NCBI RefSeq assembly: GCF_003390375.1
Contig: NZ_QUOT01000001.1
Coordinates: 3,348,001-3,412,000 of the forward strand
DNA from: Thalassotalea euphylliae
Lineage (GTDB): Bacteria > Pseudomonadota > Gammaproteobacteria > Enterobacterales > Alteromonadaceae
Length of the DNA: 64,000 nucleotides
Reading direction: 5' to 3'
Shown here: piece by piece, positions 53,087 through 62,611 of the stretch
Layout of the letters: every line of letters begins with the position of its first letter
How positions within the stretch are numbered: the stretch's first letter is position 1
Made by a program: the position numbers and the translations under genes
Notes under the pieces: model-generated
The model's input: the letters and a program-made list of their open reading frames with translations, nothing else
Told to the model about the DNA's origin: nothing
Databases searched by the model: none

Positions 53087-54001
53087 ATGATTAAACAACG
53101 TACATTAAAAGATAGCGTTTCAGCAGTCGGTGTTGGTTTACACAAAGGTGAGAAGGTTAAGGTTACTCTCCGTCCTGCACCTGCTAATACTGGCATTGTG
53201 TTCCGTCGTGTAGACTTGGAGCCAGTGGTTGATATTAAAGCAACGCCAGAAGCTGTTGGTGAAACGACCTTATGTACGTGTTTAGTGAATGAAGATGGTG
53301 TTAAGATTTCCACCGTCGAACACCTTCTTTCAGCTATTGCTGGGCTAGGTATTGATAACCTAGTGATCGATGTTGATTCGCCTGAAATCCCAATTATGGA
53401 TGGCAGCGCATTACCTTTCGTCTACCTGATTCAATCAGTAGGTGTTGAAGAGTTAAACGCTGCTAAGCGCTTTTTACGTATTAAAAAGCCAATTCGTGTT
53501 GAGGAAGATGATAAGTGGGCAGAGCTTTTACCATACAATGGTTTTAAAGTTGATTTTGCGATCGACTTCGAGCATCCAGTTATCTCAAAAACAGGTCAAA
53601 GCATGACGATGGACCTAACCTCGTCATCATTTATCAAAGAAATTAGCCGCGCTCGTACGTTTGGCTTTATGAAAGACATCGAGTTTTTGCGCTCTCATAA
53701 CCTAGCATTAGGTGGCAGTTTAGAAAATGCTATCGTGCTAGACGAGTACCGTATGCTTAATAGCGACGAGCTTCGTTACGATGATGAATTTGTGAAGCAC
53801 AAAATTCTTGATGCAATTGGTGATTTATACATGGGCGGCGTTAGCATTCTTGGTGAATTGCGCGCGTTCAAATCAGGCCACGCAGTAAACAACATTTTGC
53901 TACGCGAAGTGTTTAAGCAGACAGATGCTTGGGAATGGGTAACATATGAAGATGAAGCCAGTGCACCAGCCATGTTCCAAGAGCTAAGTGTAGCAAGCTA
54001 A
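53087..54001 (+). CDS. lpxC: UDP-3-O-acyl-N-acetylglucosamine deacetylase
   Basis: 304 residues, zinc amidase of lipid A synthesis. Start MIKQRTLKDSVSAVGVGLHKGEKV; zinc ligand His in STVEHLLSAIAGLGIDN; SRARTFGFMKDIEFL; the second His/Asp set in FVKHKILDAIGDLYMGG. It catalyses the first committed step of lipid A synthesis. In E. coli FtsH degrades LpxC through its C-terminal tail; the tail here ends ELSVAS. It is followed by a terminator that closes the dcw region. Confidence 0.96.
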   Translation: MIKQRTLKDSVSAVGVGLHKGEKVKVTLRPAPANTGIVFRRVDLEPVVDIKATPEAVGETTLCTCLVNEDGVKISTVEHLLSAIAGLGIDNLVIDVDSPEIPIMDGSALPFVYLIQSVGVEELNAAKRFLRIKKPIRVEEDDKWAELLPYNGFKVDFAIDFEHPVISKTGQSMTMDLTSSSFIKEISRARTFGFMKDIEFLRSHNLALGGSLENAIVLDEYRMLNSDELRYDDEFVKHKILDAIGDLYMGGVSILGELRAFKSGHAVNNILLREVFKQTDAWEWVTYEDEASAPAMFQELSVAS

Positions 54002-54014
54002 TTTATGCTTCATT

Positions 54015-54042
54015 AAAAAGGTCGGCAATGCCGGCCTTTTTT
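54015..54042 (+). terminator. lpxC terminator
   Basis: Stem AAAAAGGTCGGC / GCCGGCCTTTTTT with loop AAT and one T-G pair, about 14 bases after lpxC. Confidence 0.9.
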
Positions 54043-54248
54043 GTATCTAGGCTTTAATGCGTTTTATTTGTGCTCATTTTTCTACTAACACAGTACAAAT
54101 ATGCCAAGCCATTGAGTTTTTCGTGGATTTATGCCAAAGTTCCGCAGATTATCACAAAACTGCATAAGCGATTTATGCATAAGATTAAGGCAAATACGAC
54201 ACCGTTTTATTTTTGAATGTTAAATGGTGTGTTTAAAACCAAGTAGTT

Positions 54249-55148
54249 ATGAGTTTAACCCTTTTATATCGCGGCAATAATGTTAGGTTCTCAATGAGGC
54301 TGTCGAAGTTTCATTGGTTGTCTGCGTTATCGGTTTTTGCCCTAGTTTCAGGTTTAGTGATCCATTTAGTCATTTCAGCTAATGCAATTCCAGCTAACTC
54401 TTCACCGTCAATAGAGCCGACAACTCAAATAGCCGAATTGCCTTCATCAGACAAGCAACAAGTCATTGCATTGACATTAAAGTTAGCTGAACTGCAATCG
54501 CAAGTGCTGCGTCTTAATGCACTTGGTGATCGCCTAGCTGAAGAAAATAATATTTCTGAAAAAGAATTTAATTTTGACCAGCAGCCGCCTGCTGGTGGGC
54601 CTGTTCAATCGCCCGAGCAAGTGAAAAGTAAAACGCTTGCAGAGCTGTTACTTGAAATAGAAGCACTAGAGCAGCAAGTTGCTCAGGAACAAAATCAACT
54701 GATGCTACTTGAATCAGTGACGCTTGGTCACCATATACAAAGCAATAGTTATTTGTCTGGCCGACCTATTGTTAAAGGCTGGTTGTCATCTTACTATGGG
54801 GTGAGAAAAGACCCATTCCACGGTCGCCCAGCGATGCATAAAGGCGTTGATTTTGCGGGTAAGGAAAACGCACCGATTATCGCGACAGCATCTGGCATTG
54901 TGAGTTGGTCAGGTGAACGATACGGCTATGGTAACTTAATTGAGATTGATCATGGTGACGGTTATAAAACGCGCTATGGCCATAACAAGCAACTGCTTGT
55001 TGAGTTGGGTGACGTGGTAGAAAAAGGGCAAATTATTGCGCGTATGGGAAGTACAGGGCGCTCAACTGGGCCACATGTTCATTATGAAATTTTACGTAAT
55101 AACACCCAAATAAATCCGATAAAATACGTTTATCGCAAAGCAAAATAA
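54249..55148 (+). CDS. M23 (LytM) family metallopeptidase
   Basis: 299 residues. A membrane anchor or signal at about residues 24-47, a coiled coil with KQQVIALTLKLAELQSQVLRL and LLEIEALEQQVAQEQNQ, then the peptidase domain. Zinc-binding motifs HxxxD in MHKGVDFAG and HxH in GPHVHYEI are both intact, with VRKDPFHGRPA before them. It is expected to cut peptide crosslinks in peptidoglycan. ATG 54294 is an alternative start. It sits directly upstream of secA, where enterics carry secM; no SecM-like arrest sequence is seen. Confidence 0.9.
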   Translation: MSLTLLYRGNNVRFSMRLSKFHWLSALSVFALVSGLVIHLVISANAIPANSSPSIEPTTQIAELPSSDKQQVIALTLKLAELQSQVLRLNALGDRLAEENNISEKEFNFDQQPPAGGPVQSPEQVKSKTLAELLLEIEALEQQVAQEQNQLMLLESVTLGHHIQSNSYLSGRPIVKGWLSSYYGVRKDPFHGRPAMHKGVDFAGKENAPIIATASGIVSWSGERYGYGNLIEIDHGDGYKTRYGHNKQLLVELGDVVEKGQIIARMGSTGRSTGPHVHYEILRNNTQINPIKYVYRKAK

Positions 55149-55174
55149 CCCTAAGATTGAATCGCTTTTTTAGT

Positions 55175-55190
55175 TGTGGTGCGAACCACA
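55175..55190 (+). promoter_or_regulatory. Small hairpin in the secA leader
   Basis: TGTGGT-GCGA-ACCACA, a six-base stem 52 bases before the secA ATG, with no long T run. Possible regulatory hairpin; weak on its own. Confidence 0.25.
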
Positions 55191-55241
55191 GCATGAATTT
55201 TTATTAGTTGAAGAATTGTCTTCTAAATTTGGTTTATCAAA

Positions 55242-57944
55242 ATGTTTGTAAAGTTAATGACAAAAGTTTTCGGAAGTCGCAACGACCGTCTTCTGAAGAA
55301 AATGCGCAAAGAAGTTGCGACGATTAATGCCCTAGAGCCAACAATTGAAGCACTTAGTGATGAAGAGCTAAAAGCTAAAACGGATGAGTTTAAAGCGCGT
55401 ATTGAACAAGGTGAGTCATTAGAAGCCATTCTTCCAGAAGCTTTTGCCGTTGTGCGTGAAGCAAGTAAGCGCGTGTTTGGCATGCGTCACTTCGACGTAC
55501 AAATGATTGGTGGCATGGTACTTAATCAAGGCAAAATCGCTGAGATGCGCACAGGTGAAGGTAAAACCTTAACGGCTACCTTGCCAACATACTTAAACGC
55601 CCTTTCGGGCAAGGGTGTTCACGTTGTTACGGTGAACGACTACTTAGCGAAACGTGATGCTGATTGGTCGCGCCCATTATTCGCATTTCTTGGCCTAACC
55701 GTTGGCTGTAATATTCCAGGCCTGTCGCAGCCTGAAAAGCATGAAGCGTATCAGAGTGATATCACCTACGGTACGAATAACGAGTTTGGTTTTGATTACC
55801 TGCGCGACAACATGGCATTTTCTGCCGGTGACCGCGTCCAGCGCCCACTAAACTTTGCGGTAGTGGATGAAGTTGACTCAATTTTAATTGACGAAGCGCG
55901 TACGCCGTTAATTATCTCAGGTCAGGCTGAAGATAGTTCAGAGCTTTACCGAGCAATTAATACCATAGTGCCGGGCTTAGAACGTCAAAGTGAAGAAGAT
56001 AAAGACGAAGATACAGGTCAATCTGAAGATTTCGTTGTTGGCGATTACACCATTGACGAGAAAGCCAAGCAGGTTTACTTAACTGAACGTGGCCAGGTTA
56101 ATATTGAAGAGATTCTTCAGCAAAAAGGCTTGATTAAAGAAGGTGAGTCACTGTTTGCAGCGGCTAATATTTCTTTACTTCACCACGTTATGGCTGCTTT
56201 ACGTGCTCATAACTTATTCCAAAAAGACGTTGATTACATTGTCAAAGATGATGAGATTGTTATCGTAGATGAGCATACGGGTCGTACAATGGAAGGCCGT
56301 CGTTGGTCTGAAGGCTTGCACCAAGCAGTTGAAGCCAAAGAAGGCGTACGTATTCAAAATGAAAACCAAACGCTTGCTTCTATCACATTCCAAAACTACT
56401 TCCGTATTTACGAAAAGCTTTCTGGTATGACAGGTACTGCTGACACTGAAGCGTTCGAATTTAACCATATTTATGGTTTAGAAACGGTCATCATCCCGAC
56501 TAACCGTGAGATGATACGTAAAGACATGGCTGACTTAATCTATTTGACGGCTGAAGAAAAATACGAAGCTATTCTTGAAGACATCAGAGATTGTGTTGAA
56601 CGTGGACAGCCAGTATTGGTTGGTACAATTAGCATTGAAACTTCTGAATTCTTGTCGGCATTCCTTAAAAAATCGAAGATTAAGCATAAAGTACTCAATG
56701 CTAAGTTCCACGCGCAAGAAGCTGAAATTGTTGCCGAAGCGGGTAAAACAGGCGCAGTAACCATTGCTACGAATATGGCGGGTCGTGGTACCGATATCGT
56801 CTTAGGTGGTAATTTAGAAGCTGCCCTTGCAAAGCTAAATAACCCAACCGAAGAACAAGTTGAAAAAGCCAAAGCGGCGTGGCAAGAAGAGCATGATAAG
56901 GTGCTTGAACTTGGCGGTTTACACATTATCGCGACAGAGCGTCATGAGTCACGTCGAATTGATAACCAATTACGTGGTCGTGCCGGTCGTCAAGGTGATG
57001 CGGGTTCTTCTCGTTTCTACTTATCGATGGAAGATGGCTTGATGCGTATTTTCGCATCTGAGCGTATTGCTAATATGATGCGCAAGTTAGGTATGGAGCG
57101 TGGCGAAGCTATCGAGCACCCATGGGTTACCAAGAGTATTGAAAACGCACAGCGCAAAGTTGAGGGTCGTAACTTTGACATTCGTAAACAGCTTCTTGAA
57201 TTCGATGACGTAGCTAACGATCAACGTAAAGTGATCTATGAGCAGCGTAATGAGCTTTTAGATGAAAGCGAAATTGGTGAAGTAATTTCGGTTGTTCGCT
57301 CTGATGTTATTAACGGTGTGATTGACCAGCATATTCCACCACAATCGTTAGAAGAGATGTGGGATGTAACAGGTTTAGAAGAGCGCTTAAAAGGCGAGTT
57401 CAATACTGAATTGCCAATTGCTAATTGGTTAGCAGAAGATAAGAGCCTACACGAAGAAACATTACGTGAAAAAATCGTTGGTGAATTTGAAAACACTTAC
57501 AGCGCAAAAGAAGAAATGGTTGGTGCCGATGTGTTGCGTCAATTCGAGAAAGCGGTAATGCTTCAAAGCCTTGATTCGCACTGGAAAGAGCATTTATCAG
57601 CGATGGATCACTTACGTCAAGGTATTCACTTACGCGGTTATGCTCAGAAAAACCCTAAGCAAGAATACAAGCGTGAGTCATTCGAGTTGTTCTCAGAGAT
57701 GCTGGATAATTTGAAATATGACGTTGTTGGTATTTTGAGTAAAGTTAAAATTCAGGCGGAATCAGATGTTGAAGCGGTAGAAGAACAACACCGTAAAGCA
57801 GAAGAAGTGCCTAAAAACTTTGAGCACCAAAGTGCCGAAAACGAAGTAGCGCCGCAACAACGCCAACCTCGTGTTGGTCGCAATGACCCATGTCCTTGTG
57901 GCTCAGGTAAAAAGTACAAGCAGTGTTGTGGTAAGTTAAGCTAA
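55242..57944 (+). CDS. secA: Preprotein translocase ATPase SecA
   Basis: 900 residues. The start MFVKLMTKVFGSRNDRLLKKM aligns with E. coli SecA. Walker A MRTGEGKTLTATLP, Walker B region VVDEVDSILIDEAR, TGTADTEAFEF, ATNMAGRGTDIVLGGN, RGRAGRQGD, and the C-terminal zinc finger NDPCPCGSGKKYKQCCG that contacts SecB. It drives unfolded proteins through SecYEG. A strong terminator follows. Confidence 0.97.
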   Translation: MFVKLMTKVFGSRNDRLLKKMRKEVATINALEPTIEALSDEELKAKTDEFKARIEQGESLEAILPEAFAVVREASKRVFGMRHFDVQMIGGMVLNQGKIAEMRTGEGKTLTATLPTYLNALSGKGVHVVTVNDYLAKRDADWSRPLFAFLGLTVGCNIPGLSQPEKHEAYQSDITYGTNNEFGFDYLRDNMAFSAGDRVQRPLNFAVVDEVDSILIDEARTPLIISGQAEDSSELYRAINTIVPGLERQSEEDKDEDTGQSEDFVVGDYTIDEKAKQVYLTERGQVNIEEILQQKGLIKEGESLFAAANISLLHHVMAALRAHNLFQKDVDYIVKDDEIVIVDEHTGRTMEGRRWSEGLHQAVEAKEGVRIQNENQTLASITFQNYFRIYEKLSGMTGTADTEAFEFNHIYGLETVIIPTNREMIRKDMADLIYLTAEEKYEAILEDIRDCVERGQPVLVGTISIETSEFLSAFLKKSKIKHKVLNAKFHAQEAEIVAEAGKTGAVTIATNMAGRGTDIVLGGNLEAALAKLNNPTEEQVEKAKAAWQEEHDKVLELGGLHIIATERHESRRIDNQLRGRAGRQGDAGSSRFYLSMEDGLMRIFASERIANMMRKLGMERGEAIEHPWVTKSIENAQRKVEGRNFDIRKQLLEFDDVANDQRKVIYEQRNELLDESEIGEVISVVRSDVINGVIDQHIPPQSLEEMWDVTGLEERLKGEFNTELPIANWLAEDKSLHEETLREKIVGEFENTYSAKEEMVGADVLRQFEKAVMLQSLDSHWKEHLSAMDHLRQGIHLRGYAQKNPKQEYKRESFELFSEMLDNLKYDVVGILSKVKIQAESDVEAVEEQHRKAEEVPKNFEHQSAENEVAPQQRQPRVGRNDPCPCGSGKKYKQCCGKLS

Positions 57945-57972
57945 CCTAATCAATAGGTCACTGATGTTGAAC

Positions 57973-57999
57973 AAAAAGGGGATTGATATCCCCTTTTTT
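57973..57999 (+). terminator. secA terminator
   Basis: Stem AAAAGGGGAT / ATCCCCTTTT with loop TGAT and six T, 30 bases after secA. mutT beyond it therefore needs its own promoter or read-through. Confidence 0.92.
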
Positions 58000-58056
58000 G
58001 ATGCCGTTTCAAAACTGTAATCTAGACAATAAGAAAATTAATAAAAGAGACGTTAG

Positions 58057-58449
58057 ATGAAACTAGTACATGTAGCAGTAGGTGTGATTATTCAAGATGA
58101 GAGTGTATTTCTTACCAGAAGGCATTCAGATGCGCATCAGGGCGGCAAATGGGAGTTTCCTGGGGGTAAAGTTGAATCTGAAGAAACGGTTGCCCAAGCG
58201 CTAGCTAGAGAGCTTAAAGAAGAGGTTGATATCGATATACTTGCATGCCAGCCATTGATGGAAATCAACCATGATTATGGCGACAAACAAGTTAAGTTAG
58301 ATATTTTTATTGTCGATCAGTTTAGCGGTGAACCCAGCTCGCAAGAGGGCAATGAGCAGCAGTGGGCAAGTATTAGTAAATTAGGGGCTATCGAGTTCCC
58401 GGAAGCAAACCTTGCGATAGTAGAAAAGCTGACAGCGCTGTATGCTTAA
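58057..58449 (+). CDS. mutT: 8-oxo-dGTP diphosphatase MutT
   Basis: 130 residues, Nudix hydrolase. The Nudix box is complete: GGKWEFPGGKVE, then the REL-x2-E-E part in ARELKEEVDI. N-terminal VHVAVGVIIQDESVFLTRR and EINHDYGDKQVKLDIFIV match MutT. It removes oxidised guanine nucleotides, preventing A:T to C:G mutations. Position after secA is the usual one for mutT. Confidence 0.94.
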   Translation: MKLVHVAVGVIIQDESVFLTRRHSDAHQGGKWEFPGGKVESEETVAQALARELKEEVDIDILACQPLMEINHDYGDKQVKLDIFIVDQFSGEPSSQEGNEQQWASISKLGAIEFPEANLAIVEKLTALYA

Positions 58450-58480
58450 AAATAAATTTACAGTGAAGTAGTATCTAAAT

Positions 58481-58509
58481 TAAAAAGCCACTCGGAATAA
58501 GTGGCTTCT
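58481..58509 (-). terminator. Terminator between mutT and yacG, strongest on minus strand
   Basis: AAGCCACT / AGTGGCTT with a short loop; on the minus strand it is followed by TTTTTAA. It ends the yacG-side transcript and may also stop mutT transcription. Confidence 0.75.
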
Positions 58510-58530
58510 ATAAGCACATAATTAGCGATA

Positions 58531-58767
58531 TTATTCAGGTTCTACAAAAAACTTATGATGCTGTAAGAACTGCTCTTCCAAGGCGTCAATCATCTCTTCT
58601 GACATAGGCTCGGCACTTTGCACAGGCTGCGAAATTTTATGGTTTTCTTCAGCCCAATCCCCTAAATCAATTAATTTGCAGCGCTCTGAACAAAAAGGGC
58701 GATGTTCGCTGCTTGCTTGCCAAACAACAGGTTTATCACAGGTAGGGCATTTGACTGTGGTTGCCAT
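58531..58767 (-). CDS. yacG: DNA gyrase inhibitor YacG
   Basis: 78 residues, small zinc protein. The four Cys are in VKCPTCDKPV and RPFCSERCKLIDLGDWAEE, the family signature. It binds the gyrase GyrB C-terminal region in E. coli. I start at ATG 58767, since the conserved protein begins MATTVKCPTC; the longer open frame overlaps zapD. The acidic C-terminal tail is normal. Confidence 0.95.
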   Translation of the reverse strand: MATTVKCPTCDKPVVWQASSEHRPFCSERCKLIDLGDWAEENHKISQPVQSAEPMSEEMIDALEEQFLQHHKFFVEPE

Positions 58768-58810
58768 AAATATAGAATTTTTTGAAGAGTTAATGGCGGC
58801 GAGTATAGCG

Positions 58811-59554
58811 TTAGCAACGAGCAAGTTCAAACTGTGTCGTTTGCTTGGAATACTTGCGACCTGTTTGCTGACAAGGCAACATAAAGCGTATGGAATAGCG
58901 AAAACGATTGCCGCTTATGGTTGGATAGTATTCCGCACCCTCTGGCACTTTTATGCGCAACAACAGCAAACCTTCACCATTGTCTTGATAAAAGCCAGAA
59001 TCACATTCAATGGCTTCGAAACTTCCTCGTTGGCGAATGAATTTTAACACTAGAGAAATTGCATCACGTAATAGTGCGAACTTAGCTAGCCAGTTTTCCA
59101 TATCTGAGAGGGTGTAATTTTGCGCTCTTGCGAGCCAATACTGTAGTTGTGGTAGGTCAAATAGAGAGCTGCCGCCTTGAATAGCGAAGCGTTGTTTAAT
59201 TGAGCCTAGTAATTTGTCTTGTCGAAGCTCATGCCATGCTTGCTTGTTTACTCTGAGCTGGCAAACATAACCTACGATTTGTTGCAAGTTTTTTTCTAGC
59301 GCTTTGCTGTCGATATCAGGTGATTTTGACCACATGACTAAATGCTGTTCGAGCCGTTCAAGGTCTTTTATCAATTCACCGCGAATATCATTGCGATCTA
59401 AGGTGTCGAATATAGCAAACAATGCATTGAAAAATACTTGATAATTATCAGTAATATATTGGGCATCACAATTGTGGGCTTGAACAAAAAGTTGCTCAAG
59501 TTTTAAGTAGTTGCGTATGCGCTCATTAAGCGGGTGCTCGTATAAAACTGACAT
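58811..59554 (-). CDS. zapD: Cell division protein ZapD
   Basis: 247 residues, standard length. N-terminal YEHPLNERIRNYLKLEQLF, internal RNDIRGELIKDLERL, LPQLQYWLARAQNY and the C-terminal YYPTISGNRFRYSIRFM. It crosslinks FtsZ filaments through the FtsZ C-terminal peptide. It sits in the usual coaE-zapD-yacG order, reading away from pilD. Confidence 0.95.
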   Translation of the reverse strand: MSVLYEHPLNERIRNYLKLEQLFVQAHNCDAQYITDNYQVFFNALFAIFDTLDRNDIRGELIKDLERLEQHLVMWSKSPDIDSKALEKNLQQIVGYVCQLRVNKQAWHELRQDKLLGSIKQRFAIQGGSSLFDLPQLQYWLARAQNYTLSDMENWLAKFALLRDAISLVLKFIRQRGSFEAIECDSGFYQDNGEGLLLLRIKVPEGAEYYPTISGNRFRYSIRFMLPCQQTGRKYSKQTTQFELARC

Positions 59555-59659
59555 CGTAACAGTAGCTCGGTGGATCTATCAGGTTATACTAACGATTGAT
59601 GATCTAAATGGCGAATTTTTTCATTAAATTGTCATTTTATTGTGATCACAAGAAGCTCA

Positions 59660-60256
59660 CTAACTTGCTGCTAACGAAAGATATTTTTTGTGAAGTTTGT
59701 GAACTTGTTGCTCTACATAAGTTAAGTTAGCGCTGCTATTGTCAATAACGTCATCTGCTTTTGCTAATCGTTCTTCACGTGAGACCTGAGCTGAAATTAT
59801 GTTGTTTATAACTTCTGGCGTGGAGTTATCTCGCTTTAACGTTCGCTCAAGCTGCTGCTCTTTGGTGATATCGACGACTAAAACGTTATCAACTTGCGCG
59901 TCTAACCCATTTTCAATCAGTAAAGGTGCAACCAGTAGCTTGTAGGGGGATTTGGCTTTGGATAATTGAGTAAATATCTCTGTTCGGATCAGCGGATGAA
60001 GTAACTGATTGAGCCATTGTTTTTCACTGTTATCGGTAAAAACGATTTGTCTCAATTTTTCTCGATTGAGGCTACCATCGGTTTTTAGTACCTGTTCGCC
60101 AAAATGGTCAGTAATTTTCGTTAAGCCCATAGTGCCCGGTTCAACAACTTCCCTAGCAACAATATCGGCATCGACAATATCAATACTCAAATTCGCAAAA
60201 TAATTGGCGACAGTGGTTTTACCGCTACCAATGCCGCCAGTTAACCCTATAATCAT
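59660..60256 (-). CDS. coaE: Dephospho-CoA kinase
   Basis: 198 residues. P-loop MIIGLTGGIGSGKTTV, substrate segment DIVDADIVAREVVEPGT, lid region SKAPYKLLVAPLLIENGL-like (here AKSPYKLLVAPLLIENG) and VVDITKEQQLERTLKRDN. It phosphorylates dephospho-CoA, the last step of CoA synthesis. It lies 52 bases after pilD on the minus strand and is probably in the same transcript. Confidence 0.96.
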   Translation of the reverse strand: MIIGLTGGIGSGKTTVANYFANLSIDIVDADIVAREVVEPGTMGLTKITDHFGEQVLKTDGSLNREKLRQIVFTDNSEKQWLNQLLHPLIRTEIFTQLSKAKSPYKLLVAPLLIENGLDAQVDNVLVVDITKEQQLERTLKRDNSTPEVINNIISAQVSREERLAKADDVIDNSSANLTYVEQQVHKLHKKYLSLAAS

Positions 60257-60308
60257 ATGCTTTGTGATTTCCTAAACTGTTCTTAACTCAATTTTTCATC
60301 TTTGGAAA

Positions 60309-61196
60309 CTAAAGAGCTAGGGTAGATAAGTACCATTGCCAGATAGATTCACCCCAAAGTAAACATATCCAACCAGCAACAGCCAAGTATGGGCCAAATG
60401 GAATTGCCTGATCTCGTTGATGATTTTTAAATAGAATTAATGAGATACCAACGATAGCGCCGACAAAAGATGCCATTAAAATTAGTAGAGGCAAAAGTTG
60501 CCAGCCCATCCAAGCACCGAATAATGCGACTAGCTTGAAATCACCATGACCCATACCATCCTTGCCAGTGATTAGTTTGAACAACCAAAAAACAGAAAAC
60601 AAACTCATATAGCCTGCAATAGCCCCAACAACAGCGTCTTCAATGGGAACAATTAAGCCATTTAAGTTGATGAGTAAACCTAGCCATAGAAATGGGAGGG
60701 TGATTTGGTCTGGCAGTAACATATGATCTAAATCGATCATGGTTAAGGCAACAAGGGCAAAGGTTAGGAGCAGCACCCAAGCCGCGACCCAAGTAACACC
60801 AAAATGACTCGCAACGGCCAACCCGAGCAGTGCAGTTACAAACTCAACAAGCGGATAACGTTTGGATATTTTAGCGCTACAACTACTGCATTTACCTTTT
60901 AGAAAAAGCCAACTGATTACTGGGATATTTTCATAAGCCTTAATTGCATGGCCACATTTGGGGCATGTGGAGTTTGGCTTAGAAAGTGATATAGGGGTAA
61001 CATCTCGCGTCGGTTTTTCTGGTACTTCATCTTTTAAAAATTCGCGACATTCAAGGTACCAAGCAAGCTCCATCATTTTGGGTAAGCGATAGATAACAAC
61101 ATTTAGAAAGCTACCGACCATTAGCGAAAACACAAACACAGTACCTAGATAAAACCATGGGAATTGCTCAAAAGCGGAAATAGTGTTTTCTAACAT
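60309..61196 (-). CDS. pilD: Prepilin peptidase / N-methyltransferase PilD
   Basis: 295 residues, aspartic membrane protease with about eight helices. The N-terminal zinc-binding Cys pairs are CPKC and CSSC. Active-site Asp residues are in TMIDLDHMLLPDQ and the GxGD-type motif GMGHGDFKL. SLMVGSFLNVVIYRLP is typical. It cleaves and N-methylates type IV pilins and type II secretion pseudopilins. A terminator-like hairpin separates it from pilC. Confidence 0.95.
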   Translation of the reverse strand: MLENTISAFEQFPWFYLGTVFVFSLMVGSFLNVVIYRLPKMMELAWYLECREFLKDEVPEKPTRDVTPISLSKPNSTCPKCGHAIKAYENIPVISWLFLKGKCSSCSAKISKRYPLVEFVTALLGLAVASHFGVTWVAAWVLLLTFALVALTMIDLDHMLLPDQITLPFLWLGLLINLNGLIVPIEDAVVGAIAGYMSLFSVFWLFKLITGKDGMGHGDFKLVALFGAWMGWQLLPLLILMASFVGAIVGISLILFKNHQRDQAIPFGPYLAVAGWICLLWGESIWQWYLSTLAL

Positions 61197-61230
61197 GTTT
61201 CAAACTCAAAATTTATATACTTAGTAAAAA

Positions 61231-61260
61231 TAAAAAAGCCATTGTCTACCAATGGCTTTA
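61231..61260 (-). terminator. Hairpin with T run between pilC and pilD
   Basis: Minus-strand stem GCCATTG / CAATGGC followed by TTTTTTATTTTTA. It lies inside a pilus gene cluster, so it is a probable attenuator that lets only part of pilBC transcription reach pilD. Confidence 0.7.
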
Positions 61261-61287
61261 TGCGGGAAGTTATCAATAAAAGAGGAA

Positions 61288-62562
61288 CTATACAACCTGT
61301 CCAATCTGAAATATAGGTAAGTACATCGCGATGATTAAACCACCAATTACAACACCCAAAACCGACATGATCATAGGTTCAAGTAAAGCAGTTAAATTAT
61401 CTACGGCATTATCTACTTCAGCCTCATAGACTGTTGCGACTTTAGCTAGCATATCGTCTACTGCACCGGACTCTTCACCAATGGATACCATTTGTATCAC
61501 CATATCAGGGAATATTTGCGAATTTCTCATCGCTAAGTTCATTTGCATACCTGATGATACTTCTGACCTTATGTCTAAAATAGCATCGCGATAGACTGCA
61601 TTACCTGACGCACCAGCTGCTGACTCAAGCGCATCAATTAACGGTACACCAGCTGCAAAGGTGGTTGATAGTGTACGCGCGTAACGTGCAACAGCTGCTT
61701 TATCTAGAATGTCTCCTATGACAGGTATTTTAAGTATGCTTTTGTCAACTTTATCTCTAAACGCTTGACTATTCCGATGAGCTCTCTTAAACAAGAAACC
61801 AGCAATAAATAAAGCAGCTAAACCTATATACCAGTATGACTGCATAAATTCAGATATTGCAATTACTAGCAGGGTAAATGCAGGGAGCTCAGCGCCAAAA
61901 TTAGCAAAAATTTCTTGGAACACAGGAACTACAAAGATAAGTAAAATTGCTGTTACGACAAAGGCAACAACTAAAACGGAAATTGGGTAAGTTAATGCTT
62001 TCTTTATTTTTGCTTTAAGTGCTTCTGCTTTCTCTTTGTATGTTGCAATACGATCATAGATAGTTTCAAGCGCACCTGATTGTTCGCCAGATGCTACTAA
62101 ATCACAGTATAGGTCATCAAAATACTTAGGATGCTCTCGAAGGCATTCAGACAATGGTAATCCAGAGCCTAATTTTGCTGATATTTCGTTAAGCAACTTT
62201 TGCATATTAGCGTTGTCATTGCCTTTAGCGATCATTTCTATACTTTGAACCAAAGGCACCCCTGCTCCAAGCATTGTGGCGAGTTGGCGGGTTGTTGTTG
62301 CAATATCTACTGGTTTTATCGGTTTGGCACCACCGCCAATCCCGAATAATGGCCTAGGCTTTTTCTTTATTCTACCTGGAGTTATACCTTGTTTTCGTAG
62401 TTGTGCTTTAAGCTCTAAAACGCTAGCGGCAGATAATTCACCAGAGATTTTTTTACCTTTTCGATTTACGCCTTGCCAAATGAAAGTATCGTTTACTTTC
62501 GTTTTGATATCTTTATTTTTACTTTTCTTTGGGGAGCTTTTTGATGCGGAACTTACTGCCAT
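61288..62562 (-). CDS. pilC: Type IV pilus inner-membrane platform protein PilC
   Basis: 424 residues, two GspF domains. TTRQLATMLGAGVPLVQSIEMI and ARTLSTTFAAGVPLIDALESAAG are the two repeated starts. Membrane helices lie near 195-220, 240-262 and 395-415 (IMSVLGVVIGGLIIAMYL). The N-terminus is Lys/Ser-rich. It anchors the pilus assembly ATPases PilB and PilT. It follows pilB after 49 bases. Confidence 0.95.
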   Translation of the reverse strand: MAVSSASKSSPKKSKNKDIKTKVNDTFIWQGVNRKGKKISGELSAASVLELKAQLRKQGITPGRIKKKPRPLFGIGGGAKPIKPVDIATTTRQLATMLGAGVPLVQSIEMIAKGNDNANMQKLLNEISAKLGSGLPLSECLREHPKYFDDLYCDLVASGEQSGALETIYDRIATYKEKAEALKAKIKKALTYPISVLVVAFVVTAILLIFVVPVFQEIFANFGAELPAFTLLVIAISEFMQSYWYIGLAALFIAGFLFKRAHRNSQAFRDKVDKSILKIPVIGDILDKAAVARYARTLSTTFAAGVPLIDALESAAGASGNAVYRDAILDIRSEVSSGMQMNLAMRNSQIFPDMVIQMVSIGEESGAVDDMLAKVATVYEAEVDNAVDNLTALLEPMIMSVLGVVIGGLIIAMYLPIFQIGQVV

Positions 62563-62611
62563 GTTAACTTCCTTCGCGCCTTATATTAGTTTTATTTACA
62601 GCCGAGTTAAT

